From the NCBI RefSeq assembly GCF_030317145.1, contig NZ_JASZYE010000007.1, positions 166,699 to 230,698 of the forward strand: a stretch of DNA of 64,000 nucleotides, given 5' to 3'. Below, one piece after another: positions 33,621 through 42,243 of the stretch (positions within the stretch are counted from its first letter, which is position 1; each line of letters starts with the position of its first letter). The notes beneath the pieces were generated by a model that did no database searches, was not told where the DNA came from, and worked only from the letters and a program-made list of their open reading frames with translations. A program made the translations under genes and the position numbers. This DNA is from Variovorax flavidus. Its GTDB lineage: Bacteria; Pseudomonadota; Gammaproteobacteria; Burkholderiales; Burkholderiaceae_C.

Positions 33621-33667
33621 GGCAGTTCTCTCCGTGAATGGAAGCACTGCGTGATGCAAGCGCCGTG

Positions 33668-33727
33668 CCAATGTCGCCAATGTCGACAACTTCATGCACA
33701 CACATTGCTGATCAAATTGTCAACAAT
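33668..33727. promoter_or_regulatory. candidate GntR/FadR-type operator region between livK and the deacetylase gene
   Basis: The perfect inverted repeat ATTGT-CA-ACAAT (33716-33727) matches the TTGTnnACAA shape of FadR-subfamily GntR operators. A second palindrome, TGTCGACA, is at 33681-33688, and a direct repeat of GCCAATGTC starts at 33668. All lie in the divergent intergenic region. A FadR-type GntR gene follows the deacetylase gene, so autoregulation of the whole cluster is plausible. This is inference from motif and context. Confidence 0.55.
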
Positions 33728-33780
33728 TGGTCCGGATCTTGCAGACAAAAAGGGCACGTGCCCCATCTGGAGATCCCCGC

Positions 33781-34689
33781 ATGCCCGACGCCCGCTATCT
33801 CGGCCCCCTGCCCGCCCACGAACGCTTCGACTACCTGCCCATCACCCGCCGCGAGGATCACGCCTGGCCGAACGGGGCCCGCCTGGCCGTCTACATCGGT
33901 CTGAATCTCGAGCACTTCGCATTCGGCGAAGGCATGGGCGCATGCATCGGCCCCGCCGCGCCGCACCCCGACGTGCTGAACCACTCCTGGCGCGAATACG
34001 GCAACCGGGTGGGCGCGTGGCGCATGCTCGAGCTGTTCGACGGCCTGGGCCTGCCTTCGGGCGTGCTGCTGAACACCGCGCTCTACGACCACTGCCCCGA
34101 ACTGGTCGCGGCCTGCGTCGCACGGGGCGACGAACTGATCGGGCATGGCCACAGCAATTCCGAGCGCCAGGCAGACATGGACGAGAAGAACGAGGGCGCA
34201 CTGCTGATCCGCTGCCGCGCCCGCATGCTGGAGGAAAGCGGCGAGGCGCCCTCGGGCTGGCTCTCGCCCTGGATCTCCGAGAGCCGCCGCACGCCCGACC
34301 TGCTGGCCGAGGCCGGCTACAGCTACACCCTCAACTGGTGCCATGACGACCAGCCCGTGCCCATGCGCACCCGCAGTGGCCGCACGCTGTGGTCGGTGCC
34401 CTACCCGCAGGAGCTCAACGACATCCCGATGATCATTGCGCGGCAGATGGACGCAAAAGACTTCGCTCAGATGATCATCGACAACGCCGACGAGATGCTC
34501 GAGCAGTCGCGCCGGCAGCCACTGGTGATGGGCGTGGCGCTGCACCCGTACATCGTCGGACAGCCCTACCGCCTGCGGCATCTGCGCCGGGCGCTGCACC
34601 ACCTCGCGGCCCTGCGCGACCGCGGAGAGGTCTGGTTCACCACGCCGGGCGCCATCTGCAGGCATGTGGCCGCGCCTGTGGCAAGCTAG
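33781..34689 (+). CDS. polysaccharide-deacetylase-fold hydrolase (PuuE/allantoinase-like)
   Basis: The 302-residue cytosolic protein (no signal peptide) has the carbohydrate-esterase-4 fold in its PuuE-like form: GLNLEHFAFGEGMG near residue 40, the metal-site block DELIGHGHSNSERQ near 115-130, SGWLSPWISESRRTPDLLAEAGYSYTLNW, and VALHPYIVGQPYR near the C-terminus. PuuE-type members hydrolyse small cyclic amides such as allantoin rather than polysaccharide. Divergent from the livK-livH-livMGF operon and followed by a GntR regulator, it probably acts on whatever that importer takes up. The start is the ATG at 33781 behind TGGAGA. Confidence 0.85.
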   Translation: MPDARYLGPLPAHERFDYLPITRREDHAWPNGARLAVYIGLNLEHFAFGEGMGACIGPAAPHPDVLNHSWREYGNRVGAWRMLELFDGLGLPSGVLLNTALYDHCPELVAACVARGDELIGHGHSNSERQADMDEKNEGALLIRCRARMLEESGEAPSGWLSPWISESRRTPDLLAEAGYSYTLNWCHDDQPVPMRTRSGRTLWSVPYPQELNDIPMIIARQMDAKDFAQMIIDNADEMLEQSRRQPLVMGVALHPYIVGQPYRLRHLRRALHHLAALRDRGEVWFTTPGAICRHVAAPVAS

Positions 34690-34720
34690 CGGGGCCCCGC
34701 TGCCCGCGATCCCCGTTCCC

Positions 34721-35470
34721 ATGCCACGTTCCAGAACCGCCCGTCTTCCCGCCGCCGATGCGCCCTTGCGTCCTGGCGGTGCGCTCTCGTCGGTGGACGA
34801 AGGCGACGACGTCGAATCACGCATCTACCGCGCCGTGTTCGACAGCGTCATGAACCAGCGGCTCACGCCCGGCACCAAGCTGCCGGAGAGTTCGCTGTGC
34901 GAGCTGTTCGGCGTGAGCCGTTCGGTGGTGCGCAAGGTGCTGCAGCGGCTGGCACACGACCACATCGTGCAGTTGCGGCCCAATCGCGGCGCGATCATCG
35001 CGGTGCCTTCGCCCGAGGAGACGCGGCAGATCTTCGAGGCGCGGCGGGGACTCGAGGCGATCATCGTCAACCTCGCCACGCAGAACGCCACCGCACGCGA
35101 CGTGGCGGAACTGCGCAAGCAGCTCAGGCAGGAACACGATGCCATGAACCGATTCGACCAGCCGGCCTGGGCGCGGCTGGCGAGTTCCTTCCACCTGGGT
35201 TTGGCGGCGCTGGCGCGCAACCCCATCCTGGAGCGCTACCTGGTGGAGATGGTGTCGCGCTGCTCCCTCGTCGTGGCGCTGTACGAGCCGCCGGGCAATG
35301 CCGCCTGCGAGCACGAGGAACACGAGCGCATCGTGGACTGCGTGGCGCGCGGTGACGCCGAAGGCGCGGTGCAGCTCATGGACGAGCACCTGCGCGAGCT
35401 GGAGCGCAACGTCTCGGTGCAGCGCGCCGCACCCGATCGCACGCTGGCCCATCTGCTCGGCATGGCCTGA
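34721..35470 (+). CDS. GntR-family transcriptional regulator, FadR (FCD) type
   Basis: The 249-residue protein has an N-terminal winged helix-turn-helix (about 40-105; ESSLCELFGVSRSVVRKVLQRL, then VQLRPNRGAIIAVPS) and a C-terminal all-helical FCD ligand-binding domain. The latter carries the metal-binding pattern (Asp/His in EHDAMNR and FHLGLAALARNP, and His in EHEEHERIVDCVARGD). It lies 31 bases after the deacetylase gene and is the likely regulator of the divergent transporter and deacetylase genes through the TTGTCAACAA site. The ATG at 34721 is chosen; the longer frame from 34664 overlaps the deacetylase coding region. Confidence 0.88.
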   Translation: MPRSRTARLPAADAPLRPGGALSSVDEGDDVESRIYRAVFDSVMNQRLTPGTKLPESSLCELFGVSRSVVRKVLQRLAHDHIVQLRPNRGAIIAVPSPEETRQIFEARRGLEAIIVNLATQNATARDVAELRKQLRQEHDAMNRFDQPAWARLASSFHLGLAALARNPILERYLVEMVSRCSLVVALYEPPGNAACEHEEHERIVDCVARGDAEGAVQLMDEHLRELERNVSVQRAAPDRTLAHLLGMA

Positions 35471-35492
35471 TCCGCACGCGGGGAACATCGCC

Positions 35493-37646
35493 GTGCCCAG
35501 CCGTCGCCTGACAGCCATCGCATCGGTCGCGCTGGCCGCGCTGCTCGCGGGTTCCGCGTGGGCGCTCCCGACCTTCAACGAGATGCGGCGCGACTTCCGC
35601 CCTTCCGACACCCTCGTCCTCGACCGCGATGGCGAGCCCCTGCAACGCGTGCGTACCGACGCCACCGTGCGCCGCGGCCAATGGGTCGCGCTCGCGGACA
35701 TCTCCCCCGCCCTGCGCACTGCAATGGTGCTGAGCGAAGACAAGCGCTTCTATGAACACAGCGGCGTGGACTGGCGTGCCGTCTCGGCCGCAGCCTGGGG
35801 CAACGTGTGGAACACGCGCACACGCGGCGCATCGACCATCACGATGCAGCTTGCCGGCCTGCTCGACGACGACTTGCGGCGCGGCGGCGGTGGACGCAGC
35901 CTGACGCAGAAGCTCGGCCAGACGGTGACCGCGCAGCAGTTGGAGCGCAACTGGCGAAAGGACCAGATCCTGGAGGCGTATCTCAACACCGTGCCCTTCC
36001 GCGGCGAGATCGTCGGCATCGATGCGCTCTCGCGCACCCTGTTCGGCAAGGCCCCGCATGGGCTCGATGCGCGTGAGTCCGCGCTGGCCGCCGCGCTGGT
36101 ACGCGCACCCAACGCCAGGCCGGCGCTCGTCGCGCAACGCAGCTGCGAGCTGATGCGCGCGATGGCGCCGGAGAGCAAGCCGGATTGCGAGGCCCTCGAC
36201 ATGTTCGCGAGCGCGGCACTGCAGCGCCGCAGTTTCGATGCCAGCGAAGGCATCGCGCCGCATCTTGCGAGGCGAGCTCTGAAGGAAGCGGGCCCCGACG
36301 CCCAGAGCGTCCGCACCACGCTGCGGGCGCCGCTGCAGCGCTTTGCGCTGGGCACGCTGCAGCGCCACCTGCGTGAACTGCGCGGGCGCAACGTGGAAGA
36401 CGGCGCGCTGGTGGTGCTGGACAACGCCACCGGCGAGGTGCTTGCCTGGGTCGGCTCTTCCGGCGACATGAGCCGAGCCGCCGAGGTCGACGGCGTACTC
36501 GCACAGCGCCAGCCGGGCTCCACCCTCAAGCCCTTCCTCTATGCGGAGGCCATCGCCGAACGGCGGCTCACGGCGGCGTCGCTGCTCGACGACTCGTCGG
36601 CCCAGATCAACACGGCCGGCGGCCTGTACATCCCGCAGAACTACGACCGGCAGTTCAAGGGCTACGTGTCGGTCCGCACCGCACTTGCGGCCTCGCTCAA
36701 CGTGCCGGCGGTTCGCACCCTGGTGATGGTGTCGCCGGAAGCCTTCGCGCGCCAGCTCCGTTCGGCTGGCATGCCACTCGCCCAAGGCGGGGACTACTAC
36801 GGCTACAGCCTCGCGCTGGGCAGCGCCGAGGTGTCGCTGCTGGCCTTGACGAACGGCTATCGGACGCTGGCGAACGGGGGCCGCTTCGGCGAGACGAGAT
36901 TCATGCCTTCGCCGCGTGCAGCCACGCGCGCCGTCCAGGCCGTCGAGCCGCGCGCCGCATTCATCGTGGGCGACATCCTGAGCGACACCAACGCCCGCGC
37001 GCGCACCTTCGGCCTCGACAGTGTGCTCGGCACCCGCTTCTGGACGGCCGTGAAGACCGGCACCAGCAAGGACATGCGCGACAACTGGGCCGTCGGCTGG
37101 TCGCAGCGCTACACGGTCGGCGTGTGGGTCGGCAATGCGAGCGGCGCACCGATGTGGGACGTCAGCGGCACCAGCGGCGCGGCGCCGGTCTGGGCCGAGG
37201 TGATGGGCTATCTGCACCGCGGCGAGACCAGCCGCGCACCCGCGCCGCCCGCCGGCCTGGTGCAGGCGCGTGTGCGCTTCGGCGACGACCTCGAAGCCGC
37301 GCGCAGCGAGTGGTTCATCGCCGGCACCGAACAGGCGGTCTTCGCGCTGTCGCCCGACGCACCGGCAACGGAGGCGGCGCCGCGCATCACGGCACCATCG
37401 AACGGCACCATCATCGCGCTCGACCCGGACATCCCGCCCACCCGCCAGCGCGTGCGCTTCGAGGCCGAGGGACGCGGCCTGCAGTGGCGCATCGACGGCA
37501 AGCCCTTCGCACGCGGCAGCAGCGCGCAATGGCTGCCCTGGCCGGGACGGCATCGAATCGAGCTGGTGGATGCTCGCGGCCAGGTCGTCGACGAAATCAG
37601 GCTCGAGGTACGTGGGGCGGGCGTGGTGGCGGGCGCGAAGCGTTGA
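35493..37646 (+). CDS. pbpC: penicillin-binding protein 1C
   Basis: The 717-residue bifunctional peptidoglycan synthase starts at GTG 35493. An N-terminal signal anchor (residues 5-25) is followed by a glycosyltransferase 51 domain with catalytic Glu82 in SEDKRFYEHSG, then RGASTITMQLAGLL and GRSLTQKLGQ. The transpeptidase domain has Ser343 in QPGSTLKP, the SLN motif and KTGTS. A C-terminal BiPBP_C beta domain (about 620-705) completes the PbpC architecture. PbpC usually sits next to an alpha-2-macroglobulin gene; here it starts 22 bases after the GntR gene and is separated from yfhM by a transporter and catabolic block. Its promoter may therefore be inherited from the inserted genes. Confidence 0.95.
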   Translation: MPSRRLTAIASVALAALLAGSAWALPTFNEMRRDFRPSDTLVLDRDGEPLQRVRTDATVRRGQWVALADISPALRTAMVLSEDKRFYEHSGVDWRAVSAAAWGNVWNTRTRGASTITMQLAGLLDDDLRRGGGGRSLTQKLGQTVTAQQLERNWRKDQILEAYLNTVPFRGEIVGIDALSRTLFGKAPHGLDARESALAAALVRAPNARPALVAQRSCELMRAMAPESKPDCEALDMFASAALQRRSFDASEGIAPHLARRALKEAGPDAQSVRTTLRAPLQRFALGTLQRHLRELRGRNVEDGALVVLDNATGEVLAWVGSSGDMSRAAEVDGVLAQRQPGSTLKPFLYAEAIAERRLTAASLLDDSSAQINTAGGLYIPQNYDRQFKGYVSVRTALAASLNVPAVRTLVMVSPEAFARQLRSAGMPLAQGGDYYGYSLALGSAEVSLLALTNGYRTLANGGRFGETRFMPSPRAATRAVQAVEPRAAFIVGDILSDTNARARTFGLDSVLGTRFWTAVKTGTSKDMRDNWAVGWSQRYTVGVWVGNASGAPMWDVSGTSGAAPVWAEVMGYLHRGETSRAPAPPAGLVQARVRFGDDLEAARSEWFIAGTEQAVFALSPDAPATEAAPRITAPSNGTIIALDPDIPPTRQRVRFEAEGRGLQWRIDGKPFARGSSAQWLPWPGRHRIELVDARGQVVDEIRLEVRGAGVVAGAKR

Positions 37647-37980
37647 GGGCGGTGAGTTCGCGTCCGACGCCTGTCAGCGCGTGACGACACCCGGAAACAG
37701 GCGGTTGGCGTACGTCAAGGCCGCCGCGTAGCCCACGGCGTCACGCGCTGCGGGCTGCTGGGCTGCAGGCCGCGCATCACATACAACTACGTCATGGAAG
37801 CTGCTTTATGGAGGCCCATGATGTTGATCAAGATGACAACCGTGCCGCAGGCGCAGGACCCTCATGTGGTGGTCGCGTGGATCCGCGCATGCATCTGGGC
37901 CGGCGTCGAAGGCTGGCCGTTCTGCAGGCTGAAGTAGGTCCCTCCGGGGAGGTCCCAGAAAGAGATTGAGGAGATTTCGG
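37647..37980. other. 334-base intergenic region
   Basis: No convincing gene was found. A 37-codon ORF (37819-37932, ATG behind TATGGAGG) has a fair ribosome binding site but ordinary composition; a neighbouring frame reads more like protein (VVVAWIRACIWAGVEGWPFC), so it could be a decayed small gene. The end of the region carries the GAGGAG ribosome binding site of the next gene. Confidence 0.35.
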
Positions 37981-38277
37981 ATGCCGCTGGATTTGCTTCG
38001 CCAGATCGCCAGACAGGAGTTGCCCTACAGGGTCTACGTACCCGCCTACATCGACCAGCTCAGGGTGTTGCAGGCCGCGGGCATGATCACCGCGGTGATT
38101 CCGCCGGTCGAGGAAATGCCGGGCGGCGGGAAGATCCACCGGCCGGCGCAGGTGCTCGCCATCACCGACAGGGGCGAAGAAGCACTACGGGATGGGCAAC
38201 CCGACGACGGGCCTCTGCGCGCCGCCGGCGCCGATCAGGACGCCGGGCGCGACTCCCTCGCACGCCGCGACTCGTAG
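37981..38277 (+). CDS. small hypothetical protein
   Basis: The protein has 98 residues from the ATG at 37981, which follows TTGAGGAGATTTCGG, a good ribosome binding site. The first 70 residues (PLDLLRQIARQELPYRVY, then IDQLRVLQAAGMITAVIPPVEE, then AQVLAITDRGEEAL) look like a compact helix-strand unit, perhaps a winged-helix-like fold. The last 25 are low in structure and overlap the 3' end of the convergent reductase gene by 43 bases. I recognise it only as a conserved short hypothetical of Burkholderiales; function unknown. Confidence 0.6.
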   Translation: MPLDLLRQIARQELPYRVYVPAYIDQLRVLQAAGMITAVIPPVEEMPGGGKIHRPAQVLAITDRGEEALRDGQPDDGPLRAAGADQDAGRDSLARRDS

Positions 38278-39170
38278 GCCTTGAGGTGCGCGTAGGCGAC
38301 GCGCAACAGCGACGGCGTCTTGCCACCCTCGCCGCGTCGCAGCAGATCCCCGACGATGTGATCGGCCTCGATCGGCGCACCGCGCTCGATGTCCTTGAAC
38401 ATCGACGCCGTCATCATCGAATCGGCCGCGGTAAGAATTTCGCGGGCGCGTTCGATGGCCATCGCCCGCGGCGCGAAGCCGTTGTGCCTTGCAATGGCGG
38501 CGCACTCGTCCACCATGCCGTTGGCGATGTCCGTGCCGCCGCTGCGCACGATGTCCCCGACGGTGGCGCGCATCAGGCAGGTCATGCTCGCCGCCGATGC
38601 GATGAGCACCCACTTTTCCCACATGTCCTGAAGAATGTTGTCCGAGGCCACGCCGTCGAAGCGGGCCTTGGCCAGCGCGGCCTCCAGCGCGTACATGCGC
38701 GGCGACCGCGAACCGTCCAGCTCGCCATAGGTCAGGCCATGCACATCGCTGAGATGGCGCACGGCGCCCGCATCGTCGAGCACCGCCGAGATCATGCCCA
38801 GGCCGCCCAGCACGTGTTCCCGGCCGAAGCGCCTGGCGAGCTCCTCGAGGTGACGCATGCCGTTGAGCAGGGGAAGGATCGCCGTGTCCGGCCCGACCGC
38901 TGGCGCGAACGATTTCATCGTGTCGGCGAGGTCATAGGCCTTGCAGCCGACGATCACCACGTCGTAGGGGCCGCCGATCTGTTCCGCCTGAACCGAGGGC
39001 GGCGATGGCAGCGCGAGGTCGCCGCGCGGGCTCCTGATCACCAGCCCCGTCGTCGCGAGCTGGGCCGCACGACGGGGCCGCAGCAGAAAGGTCACGTCCT
39101 CGCCCGCCTCCAGCAGGCGCCCGCCGAAGTAGCCGCCGAGCGCACCAGCGCCTACAACCAGGAATCGCAT
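38235..39170 (-). CDS. ketopantoate reductase family protein
   Basis: The 311-residue NADP-dependent dehydrogenase has the Rossmann motif FLVVGAGALGGYFGGRLLEAG at its N-terminus, VVIVGCKAYDLADTM, LPLLNGMRHLEEL and KWVLIASAASMTCLMRATVGDI. These are the ApbA/PanE family signature, with the catalytic Lys region near 176. True PanE reduces ketopantoate to pantoate for coenzyme A, but many Burkholderiales carry several paralogues acting on other 2-oxo acids. With no pantothenate genes around, I leave the substrate open and assign no symbol. Its 3' end overlaps the convergent small hypothetical gene. Confidence 0.87.
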   Translation of the reverse strand: MRFLVVGAGALGGYFGGRLLEAGEDVTFLLRPRRAAQLATTGLVIRSPRGDLALPSPPSVQAEQIGGPYDVVIVGCKAYDLADTMKSFAPAVGPDTAILPLLNGMRHLEELARRFGREHVLGGLGMISAVLDDAGAVRHLSDVHGLTYGELDGSRSPRMYALEAALAKARFDGVASDNILQDMWEKWVLIASAASMTCLMRATVGDIVRSGGTDIANGMVDECAAIARHNGFAPRAMAIERAREILTAADSMMTASMFKDIERGAPIEADHIVGDLLRRGEGGKTPSLLRVAYAHLKAYESRRARESRPAS

Positions 39171-39267
39171 GTGACTTTCTCTCCGGATGATGGACCGGCG
39201 ATTCTGCGCCGATGCGGCGAGTCGTGCAGGCGCTTGCCGCCCGCCAGGCCACGCGGCGCCGGCCGGA

Positions 39268-39420
39268 CTATTCCATCTTGACGACGAAGACCGTCAGCAA
39301 GGTCACGAGGGTGATGTGCAGAAGGTATTCGATGCGCTTCTCGGGCGGCGCCATGGCGAGCGTGATGCCCGCCATCACCAGCGTCAGCGAGCCGAACATC
39401 CATTGAAAAGAAATCTCCAC
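39268..39420 (-). CDS. small two-helix membrane protein
   Basis: This encodes 50 residues from GTG 39420, preceded on its strand by AAAGGA at about 11 bases. The sequence MEISFQWMFGSLTLVMAGITLAMAP, a short charged turn (PEKRIEY), then LLHITLVTLLTVFVVKME gives two TM helices and a compact loop. No known family came to mind. It lies alone between the reductase gene and the divergent response-regulator gene. The hydrophobic pattern and start signal favour a real gene, but nothing else confirms it. Confidence 0.5.
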   Translation of the reverse strand: MEISFQWMFGSLTLVMAGITLAMAPPEKRIEYLLHITLVTLLTVFVVKME

Positions 39421-39640
39421 TGCGGCGTAGTCCTTTCGGCGAGCGGGTGCAGCCAGCTCGCGCTCCGGTTGCCAAAGGTTTTTCGTTGGGACGAAACGTC
39501 CCGCTGGGGCCTCTTTCGACCGCCCCCCGGACGCTACCGGCCACCGGCTGCACGGACATCCGCAGTTCATGGGGTGTCCCCTGTGCATAAGTCACGATCG
39601 ATCGTGCGAACATCCGGGGGCGTATCTCTGGAGTTGCCGT

Positions 39641-40315
39641 TTGTCGAATCCGAACCCTCAAGACCCTGTCAGCGTTGCCCTCGTCGAAGACGATCCGGGC
39701 ATGCGCGAGCGCTTCGAGCGGGTCATCGCGGCGGAGCCGAGCCTGCGGCTGGCCTTCGGCGCATCGACGGCGGCTGAACTGCTGGAATGGTTTGCCAGCA
39801 ACCCCGTCGACGTTCTGCTGGTCGACCTGGGATTGCCGGATTGCTCGGGCCTGGAGGTGATCCGGCGCTGCCGCGACCTGCAGCCCGCCTGCGCAATGAT
39901 GGTGCTGACCATCTTCGGCGACGAGGTGAACATGCTCCGCGCCTTCGAGGCCGGGGCCGGCGGCTACCTGCTGAAGGACGGGACCGAAGCTGATCTGGCC
40001 GCCCACGTGCTGAGCCTGCATGCAGGCGGATCGCCCATGTCGCCGATCATCGCGCGGCAGTTGCTCGTGCAGTGGCAGGCGCGTCCCGAGTCTCCGGCGG
40101 CGCAAGTCGCGCCCGGTCGGGAGGCCCTGTCGCCACGCGAATCCGAGGTGCTCGGCCTGGTCGCCCGCGGCTTCACCTACGCGGAAACCGCGCAACGCAT
40201 GGGCATCCTGCTTTCCACCGTTCAAAGCCACGTACGCAACATCTACGGAAAGCTCGACGTCCACAACAAGACCGAAGCCGTGTTCGAGGCGCGGCAGCTC
40301 GGGTTGCTGCGTTAG
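39641..40315 (+). CDS. NarL/FixJ-type response regulator
   Basis: The protein has 224 residues from TTG 39641, placed eight bases after TGGAG. The receiver domain has VEDD (D17, D18) and phosphoacceptor Asp62 in VDVLLVDLGLPDCSG, with VLTIF and GGYLLKD downstream. The C-terminal LuxR-type HTH (about 165-222) reads LSPRESEVLGLVARGFTYAETAQRMG and TVQSHVRNIYGKLDVHNK. It is followed at once by a histidine kinase gene (stop overlapping a possible GTG start), forming a cognate pair. The adjacent flavin monooxygenase genes are the natural candidate targets. Confidence 0.9.
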   Translation: MSNPNPQDPVSVALVEDDPGMRERFERVIAAEPSLRLAFGASTAAELLEWFASNPVDVLLVDLGLPDCSGLEVIRRCRDLQPACAMMVLTIFGDEVNMLRAFEAGAGGYLLKDGTEADLAAHVLSLHAGGSPMSPIIARQLLVQWQARPESPAAQVAPGREALSPRESEVLGLVARGFTYAETAQRMGILLSTVQSHVRNIYGKLDVHNKTEAVFEARQLGLLR

Positions 40316-40332
40316 TGCGAGCGGGCAGGTTC

Positions 40333-42243
40333 ATGGGCGGCGCAGTTCGGCGGAGCACGCGCGTGCGGTGGCTGGCCACGCTGCTGTGGGCCATCGCCGC
40401 ACTCTTCTGCCTCGCGCCGGCTCTTGCCGCCGGCGGGCCCGGGATCCTCACGATCGACCGCGCCGACGCGTTGCTGGAGCCCGATGGCGGGACACCAAGG
40501 CAAGGCGAGATCGACCTCGCTCGCCGCTGGGACCGCGAGTTTCCGGGCCTGGGCGGTCGCGCGACCTATCGCATCACGCTGCCGCCGCGGGTCGACGAGG
40601 AACCGATGGCGCTCCTGTTCTCGCGGGTCGGCAACCAGGTGCACGTGCTGGTCAACGACATCACGGTGCAGCGCTGGGGCACGCTGGGCAACCCGCTGTT
40701 CGACGCCACCAAGACCGTGCGCATGGTGACGCTGCCGGCAACCCTGCTGCATGCCGACCGGCCCAATGAACTTCGTGTCGAAGTCACGATCCAGGGGCAG
40801 CGACTGGGAGGCCTCTCCGTGGTTCGATACGGACCGGTGCCGCTGATCGAGAAGCTGTATGCCGACCAGATCCGCTGGCGCGACCTCGCGATGCTGGTCT
40901 TCGCTGCCGGCCTGGTCGGCATGGGTGCGCTGACTGCCGTCCTGTGGTGGCGGCAGCGCGATCCCTTCTACGGGTGGTTCAGCATCGCCGCGCTGCTGGG
41001 TGTGGTGCGCGTCGTCGATCGGGCCTGGCCTGATGTTCCCGTGTCGTGGCCGCTCTGGGGTGCCATTGCCGCGATCTGCTACACGGCCCACGTGGCGTTG
41101 ATGTGCCGGTTCGCGTTGATCGCCGTCGGGGCCATTTCGCGCCGCATGAGCCGCGCCATCGATGGCGTGATCGTGGCAGTCTCGGTGCTCGACGCCCTGG
41201 CGTTCGCACTGGGCATGCCGATGCTCATGACGATCGGGTTCACCTTCATTCCGGTGCTCGGCTTCGCAACGCTGGCACTGGTCACGCGTGAGGCTTTCGT
41301 GAGCCGCAGCGCGAAGGCATGGGTGCTGGCCGTGGCAATTGCCGGCGCACTGGCGGCGGGCACGCACGACGTCGTCATGATCCGCATCGCTGGCGCGAGC
41401 GGTCTCTACAACACCTACATCCAGCACGGGATGTTCGTGTTCGTGCTCGTCATGACGTGGTTCGTTGCCGATCGCTACAGCCGCTCGGTCGCGAGCTTCC
41501 GGGAGCTCAATGCGGACCTCTCGCGCCGCGTGGAGGAACGCGAGCGCCAACTGCATCGAGCCTTCGACTCGCTGAGGGAGCAGCAGCACCACCAATCGGT
41601 CTCGATCGAGCGGCAGCGGATCATGCGGGAGATCCACGACGGCGTGGGCTCGCAACTCGTGGGCTTGCTGAACATGGTGACGCGCAAGGGCGCGGACCCT
41701 GCGGCGCTGAAGGAGCAGGTCCTGATGGCGCTCGACGAAATGCGTATGGCCGTCGACTCGCTGCAGCCGGCGCACGACGACCTCACCACCTTGCTGGCGA
41801 CGCTGCGCTACCGCTTGCAGCCGCGGCTGCAGGCGGCGGGCATCGAGGTCATCTGGGATGTCGCCGAATTGCCGGAGCTCAGGCAGCTGTCACCCCCCGT
41901 CGTTCTGCACGTGCAGCGGATCCTGCTGGAAGCCTTCACCAACGTGATGAAGCATGCCCGTGCGTCGCAGGTGGAGGTGCAGGTTCGCTGGCGCGATGAA
42001 TCCGCCCCGCGCGTGATGCTGCGCATCACGGACAACGGCATCGGGTTTCCCGCAGGCGCGGGCGCACAGGAGGCACAGGCGCATGGCCGCGGGCTGGACA
42101 ACATGCGCGCCCGGGCGACGGCCATCGGCGCCAGCTTCGATGTGCGGCACTCGCCGGGCCGCGGGGTGAGCATCTCGCTGGAATGGCAGGTCGAGCGTGC
42201 GGCGCCCTCCTCCGGCTTCCATGACAATCCGGTGCATGGCTGA
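40333..42243 (+). CDS. 7TM-type sensor histidine kinase (HisKA_3)
   Basis: The 636-residue kinase has a signal-anchor-like N-terminus and a periplasmic beta-rich domain of about 150 residues (residues about 30-190). Seven or so TM helices (about 195-385) match the 7TMR-DISM layout, followed by a coiled coil (SRRVEERERQLHRAFDSLREQ). The HisKA_3 box RIMREIHDGVGSQLVGLLN carries the phosphorylated His; the HATPase has EAFTNVMKHARAS and ITDNGIGFPAG. ATG 40333 is preferred; GTG 40315, overlapping the regulator stop, is also in frame. The periplasmic domain of this class often binds carbohydrate or small ligands. The ligand is unknown. Confidence 0.87.
   Translation: MGGAVRRSTRVRWLATLLWAIAALFCLAPALAAGGPGILTIDRADALLEPDGGTPRQGEIDLARRWDREFPGLGGRATYRITLPPRVDEEPMALLFSRVGNQVHVLVNDITVQRWGTLGNPLFDATKTVRMVTLPATLLHADRPNELRVEVTIQGQRLGGLSVVRYGPVPLIEKLYADQIRWRDLAMLVFAAGLVGMGALTAVLWWRQRDPFYGWFSIAALLGVVRVVDRAWPDVPVSWPLWGAIAAICYTAHVALMCRFALIAVGAISRRMSRAIDGVIVAVSVLDALAFALGMPMLMTIGFTFIPVLGFATLALVTREAFVSRSAKAWVLAVAIAGALAAGTHDVVMIRIAGASGLYNTYIQHGMFVFVLVMTWFVADRYSRSVASFRELNADLSRRVEERERQLHRAFDSLREQQHHQSVSIERQRIMREIHDGVGSQLVGLLNMVTRKGADPAALKEQVLMALDEMRMAVDSLQPAHDDLTTLLATLRYRLQPRLQAAGIEVIWDVAELPELRQLSPPVVLHVQRILLEAFTNVMKHARASQVEVQVRWRDESAPRVMLRITDNGIGFPAGAGAQEAQAHGRGLDNMRARATAIGASFDVRHSPGRGVSISLEWQVERAAPSSGFHDNPVHG

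Noticed and set aside
37819..37932. 37-codon ORF with a good ribosome binding site
   Set aside because: Too short and without recognisable sequence; kept only as a note in the intergenic entry.
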